Of a stretch of 64,000 bases of DNA, positions 9,873 through 18,487 are shown in pieces. The notes under the pieces were generated by a model. That model was not told where the DNA came from. It worked only from the letters and a program-made list of their open reading frames with translations, and did no database searches. The position numbers and the translations under genes are program-made. This DNA is from CALXOJ01 sp034120015 (GTDB lineage: Bacteria; Spirochaetota; Spirochaetia; JAFGXN01), in assembly GCA_034120015.1 (NCBI GenBank), contig JAXEIF010000005.1, forward strand, positions 93,022-157,021. Reading direction: 5' to 3'. Within the stretch, counting starts at the first letter, position 1, and each line of letters begins with the position of its first letter.

Positions 9873-10898
9873 ATGGGAAAGGATGTAAATCTGGATTGGA
9901 ATCATCTCGGCTTTGCCTATATCAAAACCGACTACCGCTACATTTCCGTGTGGAAGAACGGAGCTTGGGACGACGGTGTTCTGACGGAAGACAACTATCT
10001 TCGTATCAGCGAGGCGTCAACGGCACTGCACTACGGACAGGAATGCTTTGAAGGTTTGAAAGCTTACCGTGCAAAAGACGGTTCGATAAACCTGTTCCGT
10101 CCCGACAGAAATGCCAAACGGATGCAGGAAAGCTGCCGCAAGCTGCTGATGCCGGAATTCCCTACAGAACGCTTTATTGATGCCTGTAAAAAGGTCGTTA
10201 AAGCCAACGAGCACTTTATTCCGCCTTACGGTACGGGAGGAACCCTTTACCTGCGCCCCTATATGATCGGTGTCGGTCATAATCTCGGCGTAAAGCCGGC
10301 TCCCGAATTTATTTTCGGTCTCTTTTGTGTTCCCGTCGGTGCATACTTTAAAGACGGACTGACACCGTGCAACTTTAACATTGCCGATTACGACCGGGCC
10401 GCTCCGCTCGGAACCGGATCGCAGAAAGTCGGCGGAAATTACGCGGCATCACTTCAGCCGCATAAATTGGCCGCGGAACAGGGATTTGCCGACTGTATTT
10501 ATCTTGATCCGGCGACCCATACCAAAATCGAAGAAGTCGGTGCCGCCAATTTCTTCGGTATTACAAAATCGGGCGAATTCGTAACTCCGAAATCACCTTC
10601 GATTTTACCCAGCATTACCAAATATTCCCTGATGGAAATTGCCGAAAAGCACTTCGGCATGAAAGTCAGCGAACGGGATGTTTTCATCGACCAAATCGAC
10701 GAGTTTGCCGAAGCGGGCGCCTGCGGAACCGCAGCCGTTATCACTCCGATCGGCGGCATCAGCTATAAAGGCAAACTTCATGTCTTTTACAGCGAAAAAG
10801 AAGTCGGACCGGTGACCCGCAAACTTTACGATACGCTGGTCGGCATTCAGTTCGGAGAAATAACACCGCCCGACGGCTGGATTTTTAAGGTTGAATGA
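9873..10898 (+). CDS. ilvE: Branched-chain amino acid aminotransferase
   Basis: A 341-residue class IV pyridoxal-phosphate enzyme that interconverts leucine, isoleucine and valine with their 2-keto acids using glutamate/2-oxoglutarate. It is of the longer group II type: N-terminal NLDWNHLGFAYIKTDYRY, the lysine-bearing SQKVGGNYA near residue 188, and EEVGAANFF, which contacts the cofactor phosphate. The start at 9873 is chosen over the upstream in-frame ATG at 9717 because the intervening sequence holds the promoter and the ribosome-binding site. The stop overlaps rsmD (ATGA). Confidence 0.96.
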   Translation: MGKDVNLDWNHLGFAYIKTDYRYISVWKNGAWDDGVLTEDNYLRISEASTALHYGQECFEGLKAYRAKDGSINLFRPDRNAKRMQESCRKLLMPEFPTERFIDACKKVVKANEHFIPPYGTGGTLYLRPYMIGVGHNLGVKPAPEFIFGLFCVPVGAYFKDGLTPCNFNIADYDRAAPLGTGSQKVGGNYAASLQPHKLAAEQGFADCIYLDPATHTKIEEVGAANFFGITKSGEFVTPKSPSILPSITKYSLMEIAEKHFGMKVSERDVFIDQIDEFAEAGACGTAAVITPIGGISYKGKLHVFYSEKEVGPVTRKLYDTLVGIQFGEITPPDGWIFKVE

Positions 10899-11446
10899 GA
10901 ATCACCGGAGGTAAATATGTACGCCGCCAAATCGTCTGTCCCAAAGGGGTCATCCGTCCCGCTATGGACAGAATGCGGGAATCGCTTTTCTCGATTCTCG
11001 GAGATTTAAGCGGCTGTGCATTTTTGGATCTCTTTTCGGGATCCGGAATTATGGCTGTCGAAGCAGCCGGTCGGGGTGCCTCCCCTGTTGTTGCGGTTGA
11101 AAAGGATCCGATAAAAAAAAACGTGCTTTATCGTAATTTGAGCATTATTGAAGAAAACTGGAAAATGAGACTGATGTCCGTGGATCGTTTTCTGTCAACC
11201 GATACGGGCCATTACGATATTGTCTATTTGGATCCGCCGTTTCCGCTTTCGGGCAAAGAAAAAACACTGCTGAAGCTTTCCCAAAGCGGATTAGTCAGTA
11301 ACGGCGGGCGGGTCATTATCCATTTTCCGCAGGAAGAAAAACTTTCCGAACAGATAGATCGGCTTTTCTTATATGATGAACGTAAATACGGGCGAAGCCG
11401 GCTCTATTTTTACCGATATGAGGATAAAAATGAGAAAGAACAATAA
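10895..11446 (+). CDS. rsmD: 16S rRNA (guanine966-N2)-methyltransferase
   Basis: A 183-residue SAM-dependent methyltransferase. It begins MRITGGKYVRRQI, typical of RsmD, followed by RPAMDRMRESLFSIL, the SAM-binding FLDLFSGSGIMAVEAAGRGA and the catalytic motif YLDPPFPL. The enzyme methylates G966 in helix 31 of 16S rRNA during 30S assembly. It overlaps ilvE by four bases and hisZ by 17 bases. Confidence 0.95.
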   Translation: MRITGGKYVRRQIVCPKGVIRPAMDRMRESLFSILGDLSGCAFLDLFSGSGIMAVEAAGRGASPVVAVEKDPIKKNVLYRNLSIIEENWKMRLMSVDRFLSTDTGHYDIVYLDPPFPLSGKEKTLLKLSQSGLVSNGGRVIIHFPQEEKLSEQIDRLFLYDERKYGRSRLYFYRYEDKNEKEQ

Positions 11447-12509
11447 AGCATTATTACAAACTCCGCAGGGAACGGAAAGCTTCTGTATGGAAGAAGCGGC
11501 GCTTCACCGGCAGATTTGCAACCGGCTTTCCGATATTCTGATGCTGTGGGGATATTTACCGGTACAGACCCCTATTTTCGATTTTTACGATATTTACTCC
11601 GATTATGTAAAAAGCGAAGATGTTTACAGGCTGACAGACCGGGAGGGCGACCTGCTGCTGTTACGCAACGATATGACTCTTTTTCTTGCCAAGCAAATTT
11701 CCGTGATGCTTGAAGAAAAAAATCTGCCGTTAAGAGTTTTCTACTCGGATACAATTCTCCGCCACGAAAACAGGGTCGATATTTCCAAAAACGAATTTTT
11801 TCAGACGGGTGCCGAAATTTTCGGAGTGGAAGGAGAAAAAGGCGATCTGGAAATTCTTCTGCTGGTCGAAGAGCTGCTCTCCGTTTTGCCGATCAAAACA
11901 TTTCTCCATCTCGGCTCACGGAAACTGTTTAATCTCTGTTTTCAGGAACTGCGACCGGAGCCGAAAATGCACCTGTCGACCGCCGTCGCCGACCGCAATT
12001 TTGAGCTGTTCGACCGCCTGTTGGAGCCGTATTACACGGCAGAGCAGAGAGAACGTTTCCGGCAGCTGTTCGCGTTTATCGGTACGCCCGATGAATTTGG
12101 ACAGTTTGCCGAAACGTTACCCTCACAACCGTTGCGGGATGAAGCTTTTTATATTGCCGGTCTCGGTAAGAAAACATCCGGACTGTTTCCGGATGCTGCC
12201 GTACGAATCGATACATCCGAAATCGGAGAAAGAAATTACTACACAGGCATGGTCTTCCGTGTGTATGCCGAATACGCGGCAACGGAAATCGCCGGCGGCG
12301 GACGCTATGACACATTAATGGAACACTTCGGAAAAACCTGTCCTTCCGTCGGATTTTCCCTTATGCAGCGGAAAATCGAATCGCTGCCGGGTTTGCGACG
12401 TGAGGCAGTCACCCCGCAACCGCGCACTTTATCGGGAGACGATCCTGCAGATCTGTACCTTCGGGCAAAACCGCTGCGTGAAAAAGGAGAGATTGTTAAA
12501 TTATGTTAG
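11430..12509 (+). CDS. hisZ: ATP phosphoribosyltransferase regulatory subunit
   Basis: A 359-residue paralogue of the histidyl-tRNA synthetase core that, with the short HisG encoded next, catalyses and feedback-regulates the first step of histidine synthesis. The class II synthetase core is recognisable: LPVQTPIFDFYDIYS, the motif 2 region YSDTILRHENRVDISKNEFFQ, and IAGGGRYDTLMEHFG. There is no C-terminal anticodon-binding domain, which argues for HisZ over HisS. The start at 11430 has AGGA five bases upstream; in-frame ATGs at 11373 and 11418 are less likely. The stop overlaps hisG by seven bases. Confidence 0.9.
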   Translation: MRKNNKALLQTPQGTESFCMEEAALHRQICNRLSDILMLWGYLPVQTPIFDFYDIYSDYVKSEDVYRLTDREGDLLLLRNDMTLFLAKQISVMLEEKNLPLRVFYSDTILRHENRVDISKNEFFQTGAEIFGVEGEKGDLEILLLVEELLSVLPIKTFLHLGSRKLFNLCFQELRPEPKMHLSTAVADRNFELFDRLLEPYYTAEQRERFRQLFAFIGTPDEFGQFAETLPSQPLRDEAFYIAGLGKKTSGLFPDAAVRIDTSEIGERNYYTGMVFRVYAEYAATEIAGGGRYDTLMEHFGKTCPSVGFSLMQRKIESLPGLRREAVTPQPRTLSGDDPADLYLRAKPLREKGEIVKLC

Positions 12510-13132
12510 AATCGAACGAAATTACGGTTGCTCTTCCCAAAGGTCGTCTTGAGAAACTGGTACAGAAAATGTTTGCCGAACACGGTATCCGTTTTGAATT
12601 TGAAGACCGGAAACTGACAGCCTGCACGGCCGATAAAAAGTTCCGATTTTTTCTGGTTAAAAACTCGGATTTGCCGACTTATGTCCGCCACGGAATAGCC
12701 GGAATCGGCATTTGCGGTGACGATGTCATTTACGAATCGGGAACGACTTTCACCAAAGTCATGCGCCTTGATTGCGGGAACACACGTATGTGCCTGGCCG
12801 GAAAAATCGGTACACCCAAACCGCAACCGGGACAGAAACTGAAAGTTGCCTCCAAATTCACCCGTTTTGCGGCCGACTATTATAACAGCATCGGTACGCC
12901 GATTGAAATTATTAAACTTAACGGCTCCGTCGAACTGGCTCCGGTATTGGGACTGACCGACTACATTGTCGACCTTGTCGAAACCGGATCGACGCTGACT
13001 GCCAACAATCTTGAAATCATTGATGTATTAAAAGAAATCAGTGTTTACATGATTGTTAATCCTTCCTACTACAAAATGCGTTACAAAGAGATCGATGCTC
13101 TTGTCTCGCTTTTGAAAGGAGAACACGTATGA
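12503..13132 (+). CDS. hisG: ATP phosphoribosyltransferase catalytic subunit, short form
   Basis: A 209-residue short-form HisG. It joins ATP and PRPP to give phosphoribosyl-ATP. Visible motifs are ITVALPKGRLEK at the N-terminus, the GIAGIGICGDDVIYE loop, and the PRPP-binding segment DYIVDLVETGSTLTANNL. The ~80-residue C-terminal regulatory domain of the long form is absent, which agrees with the presence of hisZ immediately upstream. Overlapping stops and starts on both sides indicate translational coupling. Confidence 0.96.
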   Translation: MLESNEITVALPKGRLEKLVQKMFAEHGIRFEFEDRKLTACTADKKFRFFLVKNSDLPTYVRHGIAGIGICGDDVIYESGTTFTKVMRLDCGNTRMCLAGKIGTPKPQPGQKLKVASKFTRFAADYYNSIGTPIEIIKLNGSVELAPVLGLTDYIVDLVETGSTLTANNLEIIDVLKEISVYMIVNPSYYKMRYKEIDALVSLLKGEHV

Positions 13133-13716
13133 CCTCTGCCTCTGTCGAACGTAAAACAAAGGAAACCGATATCCGTGCAAAAATTGCTTTTCCGGGAACA
13201 GGACAGGTCTCGATAAAGACAACAGTCCCTTTTTTTGATCACATGCTGACAGCACTCTTTTTTCACGGGGGATTCGATGCGGAAATCAGCGCCGAAGGCG
13301 ATACCGATATCGACAATCATCACCTGGTTGAAGATACGGGCATCGTCGTAGGACAATGCCTTGCCGATATTAACAGGCAAAATTTTCCGCTTTTCCGCTA
13401 CGGTCATTCTTCGATTCCGATGGACGATGCGGCGGCAACGGTTCTGGTCGATTTCTGCGGACGCCCTTATTTGATATACAACACGGTGTTTCCGCAAGTC
13501 TATTGCGGCTCATTCGAAGTCTGCCTGCTGAAAGAATTTTTCCAGGCCCTTTCGTGTCATGCAAAAATCAATCTGCATATCAACGGTCTGTACGGCGAGA
13601 ACAGCCATCATCTTGCCGAAGCAGTTTTTAAAGCTCTCGGCAAGGCTTTGGGGCAGGCTCTGACACCGAGAACGGACGGGATTCTGCCGTCCACAAAAGG
13701 ATTATTAGAGGAATGA
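13129..13716 (+). CDS. hisB: Imidazoleglycerol-phosphate dehydratase
   Basis: A 195-residue manganese enzyme for a late step of histidine synthesis (imidazoleglycerol phosphate to imidazole-acetol phosphate). Metal-binding repeats are visible as FFDHMLTALFFHGGF and DNHHLVEDTGI in the first half, and HAKINLHINGLYGENSHHLAEAVFKALG in the second, quoted here in part. The phosphatase domain fused to HisB in enterobacteria is absent. Only hisZ, hisG and hisB of the pathway are present in the window. It overlaps both neighbours by four bases. Confidence 0.96.
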   Translation: MTSASVERKTKETDIRAKIAFPGTGQVSIKTTVPFFDHMLTALFFHGGFDAEISAEGDTDIDNHHLVEDTGIVVGQCLADINRQNFPLFRYGHSSIPMDDAAATVLVDFCGRPYLIYNTVFPQVYCGSFEVCLLKEFFQALSCHAKINLHINGLYGENSHHLAEAVFKALGKALGQALTPRTDGILPSTKGLLEE

Positions 13717-14060
13717 ACGACGGCACACCCGAAATCGATAAACTGACACGGGAAGGTTTTCTTAAAACCAGTACGTCTGATCTGAATCTTCCTGCGGAAG
13801 ATAAGGCACGGCTCAATTTAAAAGGAAATCAGTTGCTGAACCGGGGAGCCGTCGATCAGGCAAAAAAAATTTTTTTAACCACACGCTACAGTGACGGGCT
13901 CTGTCGCGTAGGTGATTATTATAAAGAAAAGAACGATCCGATTACGGCTCTGAAATTTTATACTCTCTCGGGGCGAAAAGACAAATCGGAACCGCTTATT
14001 CAGTCGGCTTTACAGGTAATTCGGGCTGTTCTGAAAGAAAACGAAAACGACACAAAATAA
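13713..14060 (+). CDS. Small conserved hypothetical protein, TPR-like helical
   Basis: A 115-residue soluble protein I cannot name. The middle and C-terminus look like one or two helical hairpins of the tetratricopeptide type (KIFLTTRYSDGLCRVGDYYKE, partly quoted, then ITALKFYTLSGR). No signal peptide or membrane segment. It starts inside the hisB stop (ATGA) and is followed 21 bases later by a larger TPR protein, so the two may work together. The gene is in an operon with housekeeping genes, which suggests a conserved spirochaetal function rather than an accessory one. Confidence 0.7.
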   Translation: MNDGTPEIDKLTREGFLKTSTSDLNLPAEDKARLNLKGNQLLNRGAVDQAKKIFLTTRYSDGLCRVGDYYKEKNDPITALKFYTLSGRKDKSEPLIQSALQVIRAVLKENENDTK

Positions 14061-14081
14061 ACAACAGTAAGTGAGGATTTT

Positions 14082-15305
14082 ATGGAAAACTATCTGAAAA
14101 CACTTCTCAATAAAACAATTAAAACTCCGAAAAATTTCGAGGACAATGATTTGCTGACGGAAGAAGAAAATATCGGCGATCAGATTCTGCTCCATTCACC
14201 GGAAGAAAAAGACACAAAAAGTCCGGAGGAAGAAGAAGTATCCAATCTTTCCAAGCGCGGTTATAAGCTTTTGCATGACGGTCTTTATGATGATGCCATT
14301 GTCTGCTTCGAAAAGATTCTTGTCATTCAACCGAAAAATGCCTACGCTCTTGTCGGTATCGGAGATGCCCAACGAAAACTGAAAAATCTTTCTCTGGCAA
14401 TGAAATACTATGAAACCGTTCTCGAAGAGAATAATCACAATAATTTTGCCTTGTTCGGTATGGCCGACTGTTATAAGGCAATGTCCCAGTATTCAAAAGC
14501 AATAACACTTTGGGAACGTTTTTACGCAACCGAACCGAACAATATTACGGTTCTGACCAGTCTGGCCGATTCTTACAGGAAAATCAATGATTTCAGTCAG
14601 TCCAAAAGATATTACGAAAAAGTTTTGACTCTGGACTCCTCCAATTCATACGCTCTGATCGGACTGGCCCGTCTCTATTTTACCGAAAAAGACTACGACA
14701 CATCGATTTACTATCTGAACACGATTTTAAGTATTACTTCCGATATGAAAACAAAAATCCGCGTTCTGACATCGATGGGAAACTGTTACCGTAAAATGAA
14801 AACATTCAACCTGGCTATCGATTATTTCAAGAAAGCTCTGAAAATTGAGCCGGAAAACTTTTACGCACTCTACGGAATGGCCGATTGCTGTCGCGGACTG
14901 GGAAAAAACGAGGAATCGATCTACTACTGGAATGCCATTTTAAAAAATGATCCGAACAACAAAATCATTCTGACCCGCTTGGGAGATGCATACCGTATCT
15001 GCAAACAATACGAAAAGGCAATGCCCTATTACAAAAAAGCTCTGAATATCGATTACGATATGTATGCGGTTTTGGGAATTGCCCTTGTCTATAAAGAAAT
15101 GAAGCTCTACAACGAGGCAATCAACAAACTGAATCAGCTGCGCATGCAAAAGCCGCGTCACTTCCGCGCATACGTCGAAATGGCCGACTGCTACCTTTGC
15201 ATGGGACAAAAAGCGAATGCCGAAGCGATTCTTCTTTCTTATCTTTCGATGGGTATGACAAACCCGATGGTGGAAAGCAAGTTACGGACCATACGCAATT
15301 CATGA
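14082..15305 (+). CDS. Tetratricopeptide-repeat protein
   Basis: A 407-residue protein made largely of about ten 34-residue TPR units from residue ~50 on. Repeats such as YALVGIGDAQRKLKNLSLAM and YALIGLARLYFTEKDYDTSI show the W/Y-LG-Y-A-F-A-P spacing of TPRs. The N-terminal ~50 residues are acidic and probably disordered. No signal peptide, so it should be cytoplasmic. TPR arrays serve as protein-protein scaffolds; the partner is unknown. A GTGAGGA ribosome-binding site precedes the start, and the stop overlaps the rlmN start (ATGA). Confidence 0.85.
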   Translation: MENYLKTLLNKTIKTPKNFEDNDLLTEEENIGDQILLHSPEEKDTKSPEEEEVSNLSKRGYKLLHDGLYDDAIVCFEKILVIQPKNAYALVGIGDAQRKLKNLSLAMKYYETVLEENNHNNFALFGMADCYKAMSQYSKAITLWERFYATEPNNITVLTSLADSYRKINDFSQSKRYYEKVLTLDSSNSYALIGLARLYFTEKDYDTSIYYLNTILSITSDMKTKIRVLTSMGNCYRKMKTFNLAIDYFKKALKIEPENFYALYGMADCCRGLGKNEESIYYWNAILKNDPNNKIILTRLGDAYRICKQYEKAMPYYKKALNIDYDMYAVLGIALVYKEMKLYNEAINKLNQLRMQKPRHFRAYVEMADCYLCMGQKANAEAILLSYLSMGMTNPMVESKLRTIRNS

Positions 15306-16318
15306 TCGGGCTTGTCGGAAAAACAGTCGAAGAACTGATGACGGAATGGCAGCTCTCTCCGCCGTTTCGTGCGAAACAGCTTTTTAAGAATATTTATGCG
15401 GGCGTTGCCGTCGATGATATGAGTGATTTGCCGAAAGCGTTGCGAGCCGCTCTCAACGAAAAAGGAGCACTTTTCACTTCCGAAGTTTTAAAGGAACGCG
15501 TTTCGACCGACGGTACGATGAAACTGGCGCTGCGGTTTCCAGACGACTCCGTCATCGAGACGGTGGCGCTCACAACCGATAAGGGGCGCCGCACCGCCTG
15601 TCTCTCCACTCAGGTCGGCTGCGCCATGGGATGCCGTTTCTGTCATACCGCACTCGGCGGCCTCAAACGGAATCTGACGGCGGCCGAAATCGTCGAGGAG
15701 TTCATCCGTATTCGGGAACGCAACGGCTTAATCAGCCACATTGTCTTTATGGGAATGGGAGAGCCGCTTTGCAATCTCGACCAGGTCTATAAAGCGGTTC
15801 GGATTCTCTGCGATAAAGACTGCTGCAATTTAAGTAAACGGAAAATTACGGTTTCGACCTGCGGTGTCGTTCCCGGCATCCTGCGCATGGCAGAAGGAAA
15901 AATGCCGATGAAACTGGCCGTTTCCCTCAACGCTCCCGATAACGAAAAACGCTCCCGGCTGATGCCGATTAACCGCAAATACCCGCTCGAAGAACTGAAA
16001 CGCGCTCTGCTGCTTTATCAGGAGGCACTCGAGCGGCGTATCACCTTCGAATACGTCTTAATCGACAGTTTTAACGATTCGGAAAAGGATTTGGAGAACC
16101 TCTGCCGCTTTTTGCACGGCTTTCATCAGCCGTTGGTGAACCTTATCCCGTGGAATCCGACGCCGGCTCTGGAATTCAAAAGCCCGTCGGGGAACCGCGT
16201 TCACCGTTTTATGGATGCGGCGGCGGCCAAAGGAATCAATATGACGCTGCGCCGCAGCCGCGGACGCGACATTGAAGGCGCCTGCGGCCAACTGGCCGGG
16301 AAGGCGGCTGTCCGGTAA
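15302..16318 (+). CDS. rlmN: 23S rRNA (adenine2503-C2)/tRNA-A37 methyltransferase
   Basis: A 338-residue radical SAM methyltransferase. The 4Fe-4S motif is in TQVGCAMGCRFCHTA (C-x3-C-x2-C), and the second catalytic cysteine is in RRSRGRDIEGACGQL at the C-terminus, as in RlmN. Homologues methylate C2 of A2503 in 23S rRNA and A37 of some tRNAs. The start at 15302 is chosen because it is coupled to the TPR gene stop and matches the family N-terminus (VGKTVEELMTEW); an in-frame ATG at 15197 would add 35 residues encoded inside the TPR gene. Last gene of its run. Confidence 0.95.
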   Translation: MIGLVGKTVEELMTEWQLSPPFRAKQLFKNIYAGVAVDDMSDLPKALRAALNEKGALFTSEVLKERVSTDGTMKLALRFPDDSVIETVALTTDKGRRTACLSTQVGCAMGCRFCHTALGGLKRNLTAAEIVEEFIRIRERNGLISHIVFMGMGEPLCNLDQVYKAVRILCDKDCCNLSKRKITVSTCGVVPGILRMAEGKMPMKLAVSLNAPDNEKRSRLMPINRKYPLEELKRALLLYQEALERRITFEYVLIDSFNDSEKDLENLCRFLHGFHQPLVNLIPWNPTPALEFKSPSGNRVHRFMDAAAAKGINMTLRRSRGRDIEGACGQLAGKAAVR

Positions 16319-16362
16319 ACCAACCGGTCCGGCCGTAACATCACTGCGGATAACGGTCTCCG

Positions 16363-18441
16363 TTACCGTTCAAATAACGCCGATTCGCATGCGGTGCGAA
16401 CCGCGTCCGCTATTTTACCCGGACGAACCGCATCTCCGACAGCCGATACCTTCAGTCCCGGGATTTTCTTCAATGCTTCGTACAAATCCCGGCAACTGCG
16501 GTTTCCGACGGCCAAAACAACACCGTCGCACGGGATTTCCTTTCGAATGCCCTCTTTTAAAAGTATCAATTCGACGGAAGATTCTTTAATCTCTTCGACA
16601 CGGCAGGATACCATCATTTCCGCACCGGCTTTATTCAGCCGTTCCGCGACATCCTCCAAATTCTGGATATAAGCGGAAGGTCCGATGCGGTCCTGCATTT
16701 CGACCACAATCACCCGGTTGCCGCGTTCGGCAAGGAATGCCGCCGTTTCCAAGCCGGTCAATCCGGAACCCGCTACGGCAATGGTTTTTCCGTTAAAGGA
16801 AACCTTTTCATTGAGAATGTCGTCAACACTGTAGCAATTTTCGCGATCTTTGCCTTTAACCGGAGGCATGAACGGACGCGAGCCGGTCGCGACAATCACC
16901 CGATCAGGCTGAAGCTTTTCGATTTCTTCCGCAGTGATTTCATGATCGAAGTGAAAACGGACTCCCGCATCTTTGCAATGACGAAACTCTTCGCGGACGC
17001 AATTTCCGAGCGCTTTCTTTCCGTCCGGTTTCTCGGCCAAAAGCACCTGCCCGCCGGCAGCTGCCTCTTTCTCGTAAACATCGACCGTATACCCGCGCAG
17101 CGACAGATAGCGGGCCGCCGTCAATCCGGCCATACCGGCACCGACAACCACCGCCGATTTTCCTTCACCATCACGTTTTATCGTACGCAACAGTTTTTCC
17201 CGTCCCAGCAACGGATTGCGGGCGCATTGCATCGGCAGACCTTTCCAGGCACCGGCCAGCAACGATTCAAAACAATGAAGACAACCGATACAGGAAACTA
17301 TTTCTTCTTCTTTACCCTCTCTGATTTTCTTAACCCAATACGGATCGCACAAAAAAGGGCGCCCCATTCCGATAAAATCCTGAACTCCGTCCCGCAGCTG
17401 CCGTTCCGCCTGCTCCGCGGAACGGATGAGGTTCGCCGCAATCACCGGAACAGAAACCTCTTTTTTAACCGCTTCTGCCAGATAAGCTCTCCATCCGGGT
17501 TGGAATGTAACAGGTTCCAGCCAGTAATTGATTGTCTCGTAGGTAGCCGAAGAGATATTTAATACATCAACACCCAAAGCCGCTGTTGCCTTTGCAATTT
17601 CAATCCCCAGCGGCAATGTAATCCCGCGGTCATCTCCCGTGTCGTTTTGATAAAATTCATCAACCGACAATCTTACGGAAATCGGAAAATCGGAACCGCA
17701 AGCCTTCCTGACACCGGTAATAATCTCTTTCAGAAAACGGAAACGGTTCTCGAACGATCCGCCGTAACGGTCGGTTCGCTTATTGGTACGCGGCGACAAA
17801 AACTGCTGAATCAGATAGCCGTGTGCACCATGAATTTCGACACCGTCAAATCCGGCCGCCTTCACGCGTTCGGCGCCTTTAACGAACTTCCGTACCAACT
17901 TTTCCACTTCGCGCGTTTTTAATGCACGCACTTTTTGATTAACGTGATGACACATCACATCGGATGCGCTGACGACTGACGGCTCAAATGTCAGCGTCAT
18001 CCATTTTCGATAAAAAGAAACCATCGGACCGAAAATCTTGTGAAATCCGGGCAGCTTGGAAAAGAGAGCAATCATCGGCCAGTTTAAAATCATTGCCGTA
18101 TACGACTGACGTCCGGGATGATGTATCTGGCAGAATATTTTTGTATTTGTTGTATGAATCCGTTTTGTCAGTTTTCTCAGAGACCTAACACTCCCGCTGT
18201 CGGCAACCGAGAGCTGCAAAGGAGATCCGACGCCGGTCAGCGAATCGACACGGGTGATTCCCGTTATAATCAGTCCGACTTCTCCCAACGCTCTTTCGTA
18301 ATAGTAATCGGACTGCAGACGGCTGAGTCGTCCGTCAAAACGGCCGAAGTCGATTTCCATAGCCGTCATAACCGTACGGTTACTAATTTCCAGAGAACCG
18401 ATTTTCCCCGGTTCGAACAGTTTAGGATAATTCATTCGCAT
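16363..18441 (-). CDS. NADH:flavin oxidoreductase of the 2,4-dienoyl-CoA reductase / Old Yellow Enzyme family
   Basis: A 692-residue flavoprotein. Residues ~1-360 form the OYE TIM barrel (LFEPGKIGSLEISNRTVM, IHHPGRQS, FDGVEIHGAHGYLIQQFLSP). A cysteine cluster near residue 384 (CIGCLHC, then another Cys after WKGLPMQ) is for a 4Fe-4S centre. The C-terminal ~280 residues form an FAD/NAD(P) domain (VVVGAGMAGLTAARYLSLRG and IAVAGSGLTGLETAAFLAERG). Relatives reduce enoyl double bonds in dienoyl-CoAs, enoates or bile acids; the substrate here is unknown. The cysteine spacing (2, 2, 15) differs from the 2, 3, 11 I know from E. coli FadH. It is the last gene downstream of the TetR operator and is preceded by a terminator-like hairpin. 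Confidence 0.9.
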   Translation of the reverse strand: MRMNYPKLFEPGKIGSLEISNRTVMTAMEIDFGRFDGRLSRLQSDYYYERALGEVGLIITGITRVDSLTGVGSPLQLSVADSGSVRSLRKLTKRIHTTNTKIFCQIHHPGRQSYTAMILNWPMIALFSKLPGFHKIFGPMVSFYRKWMTLTFEPSVVSASDVMCHHVNQKVRALKTREVEKLVRKFVKGAERVKAAGFDGVEIHGAHGYLIQQFLSPRTNKRTDRYGGSFENRFRFLKEIITGVRKACGSDFPISVRLSVDEFYQNDTGDDRGITLPLGIEIAKATAALGVDVLNISSATYETINYWLEPVTFQPGWRAYLAEAVKKEVSVPVIAANLIRSAEQAERQLRDGVQDFIGMGRPFLCDPYWVKKIREGKEEEIVSCIGCLHCFESLLAGAWKGLPMQCARNPLLGREKLLRTIKRDGEGKSAVVVGAGMAGLTAARYLSLRGYTVDVYEKEAAAGGQVLLAEKPDGKKALGNCVREEFRHCKDAGVRFHFDHEITAEEIEKLQPDRVIVATGSRPFMPPVKGKDRENCYSVDDILNEKVSFNGKTIAVAGSGLTGLETAAFLAERGNRVIVVEMQDRIGPSAYIQNLEDVAERLNKAGAEMMVSCRVEEIKESSVELILLKEGIRKEIPCDGVVLAVGNRSCRDLYEALKKIPGLKVSAVGDAVRPGKIADAVRTACESALFER

Positions 18442-18451
18442 CCCCTTTTAC

Positions 18452-18479
18452 AAAAATCCGCAGGAATATTTCCCGCGGA
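18452..18479 (-). terminator. Intrinsic terminator or attenuator between the aldolase-like gene and the OYE gene
   Basis: On the minus strand, TCCGC-g-GGAA / TTCC-t-GCGGA form a 9-pair stem with a G-U pair in the middle and a 3-base loop, followed by TTTTT. It lies only 11 bases before the ATG of the downstream gene and does not leave room for a new promoter. Confidence 0.7.
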
Positions 18480-18487
18480 CAAGCGAT

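Noticed and set aside
11430..12509. Histidyl-tRNA synthetase (hisS)
   Set aside because: The anticodon-binding domain is missing, the length is short, and a short-form hisG follows directly, so HisZ fits better.
16319..16362. Hairpin TAACGG-TCT-CCGTTA between rlmN and the OYE gene
   Set aside because: Only six pairs and no T-run on either strand; too weak to call a terminator.
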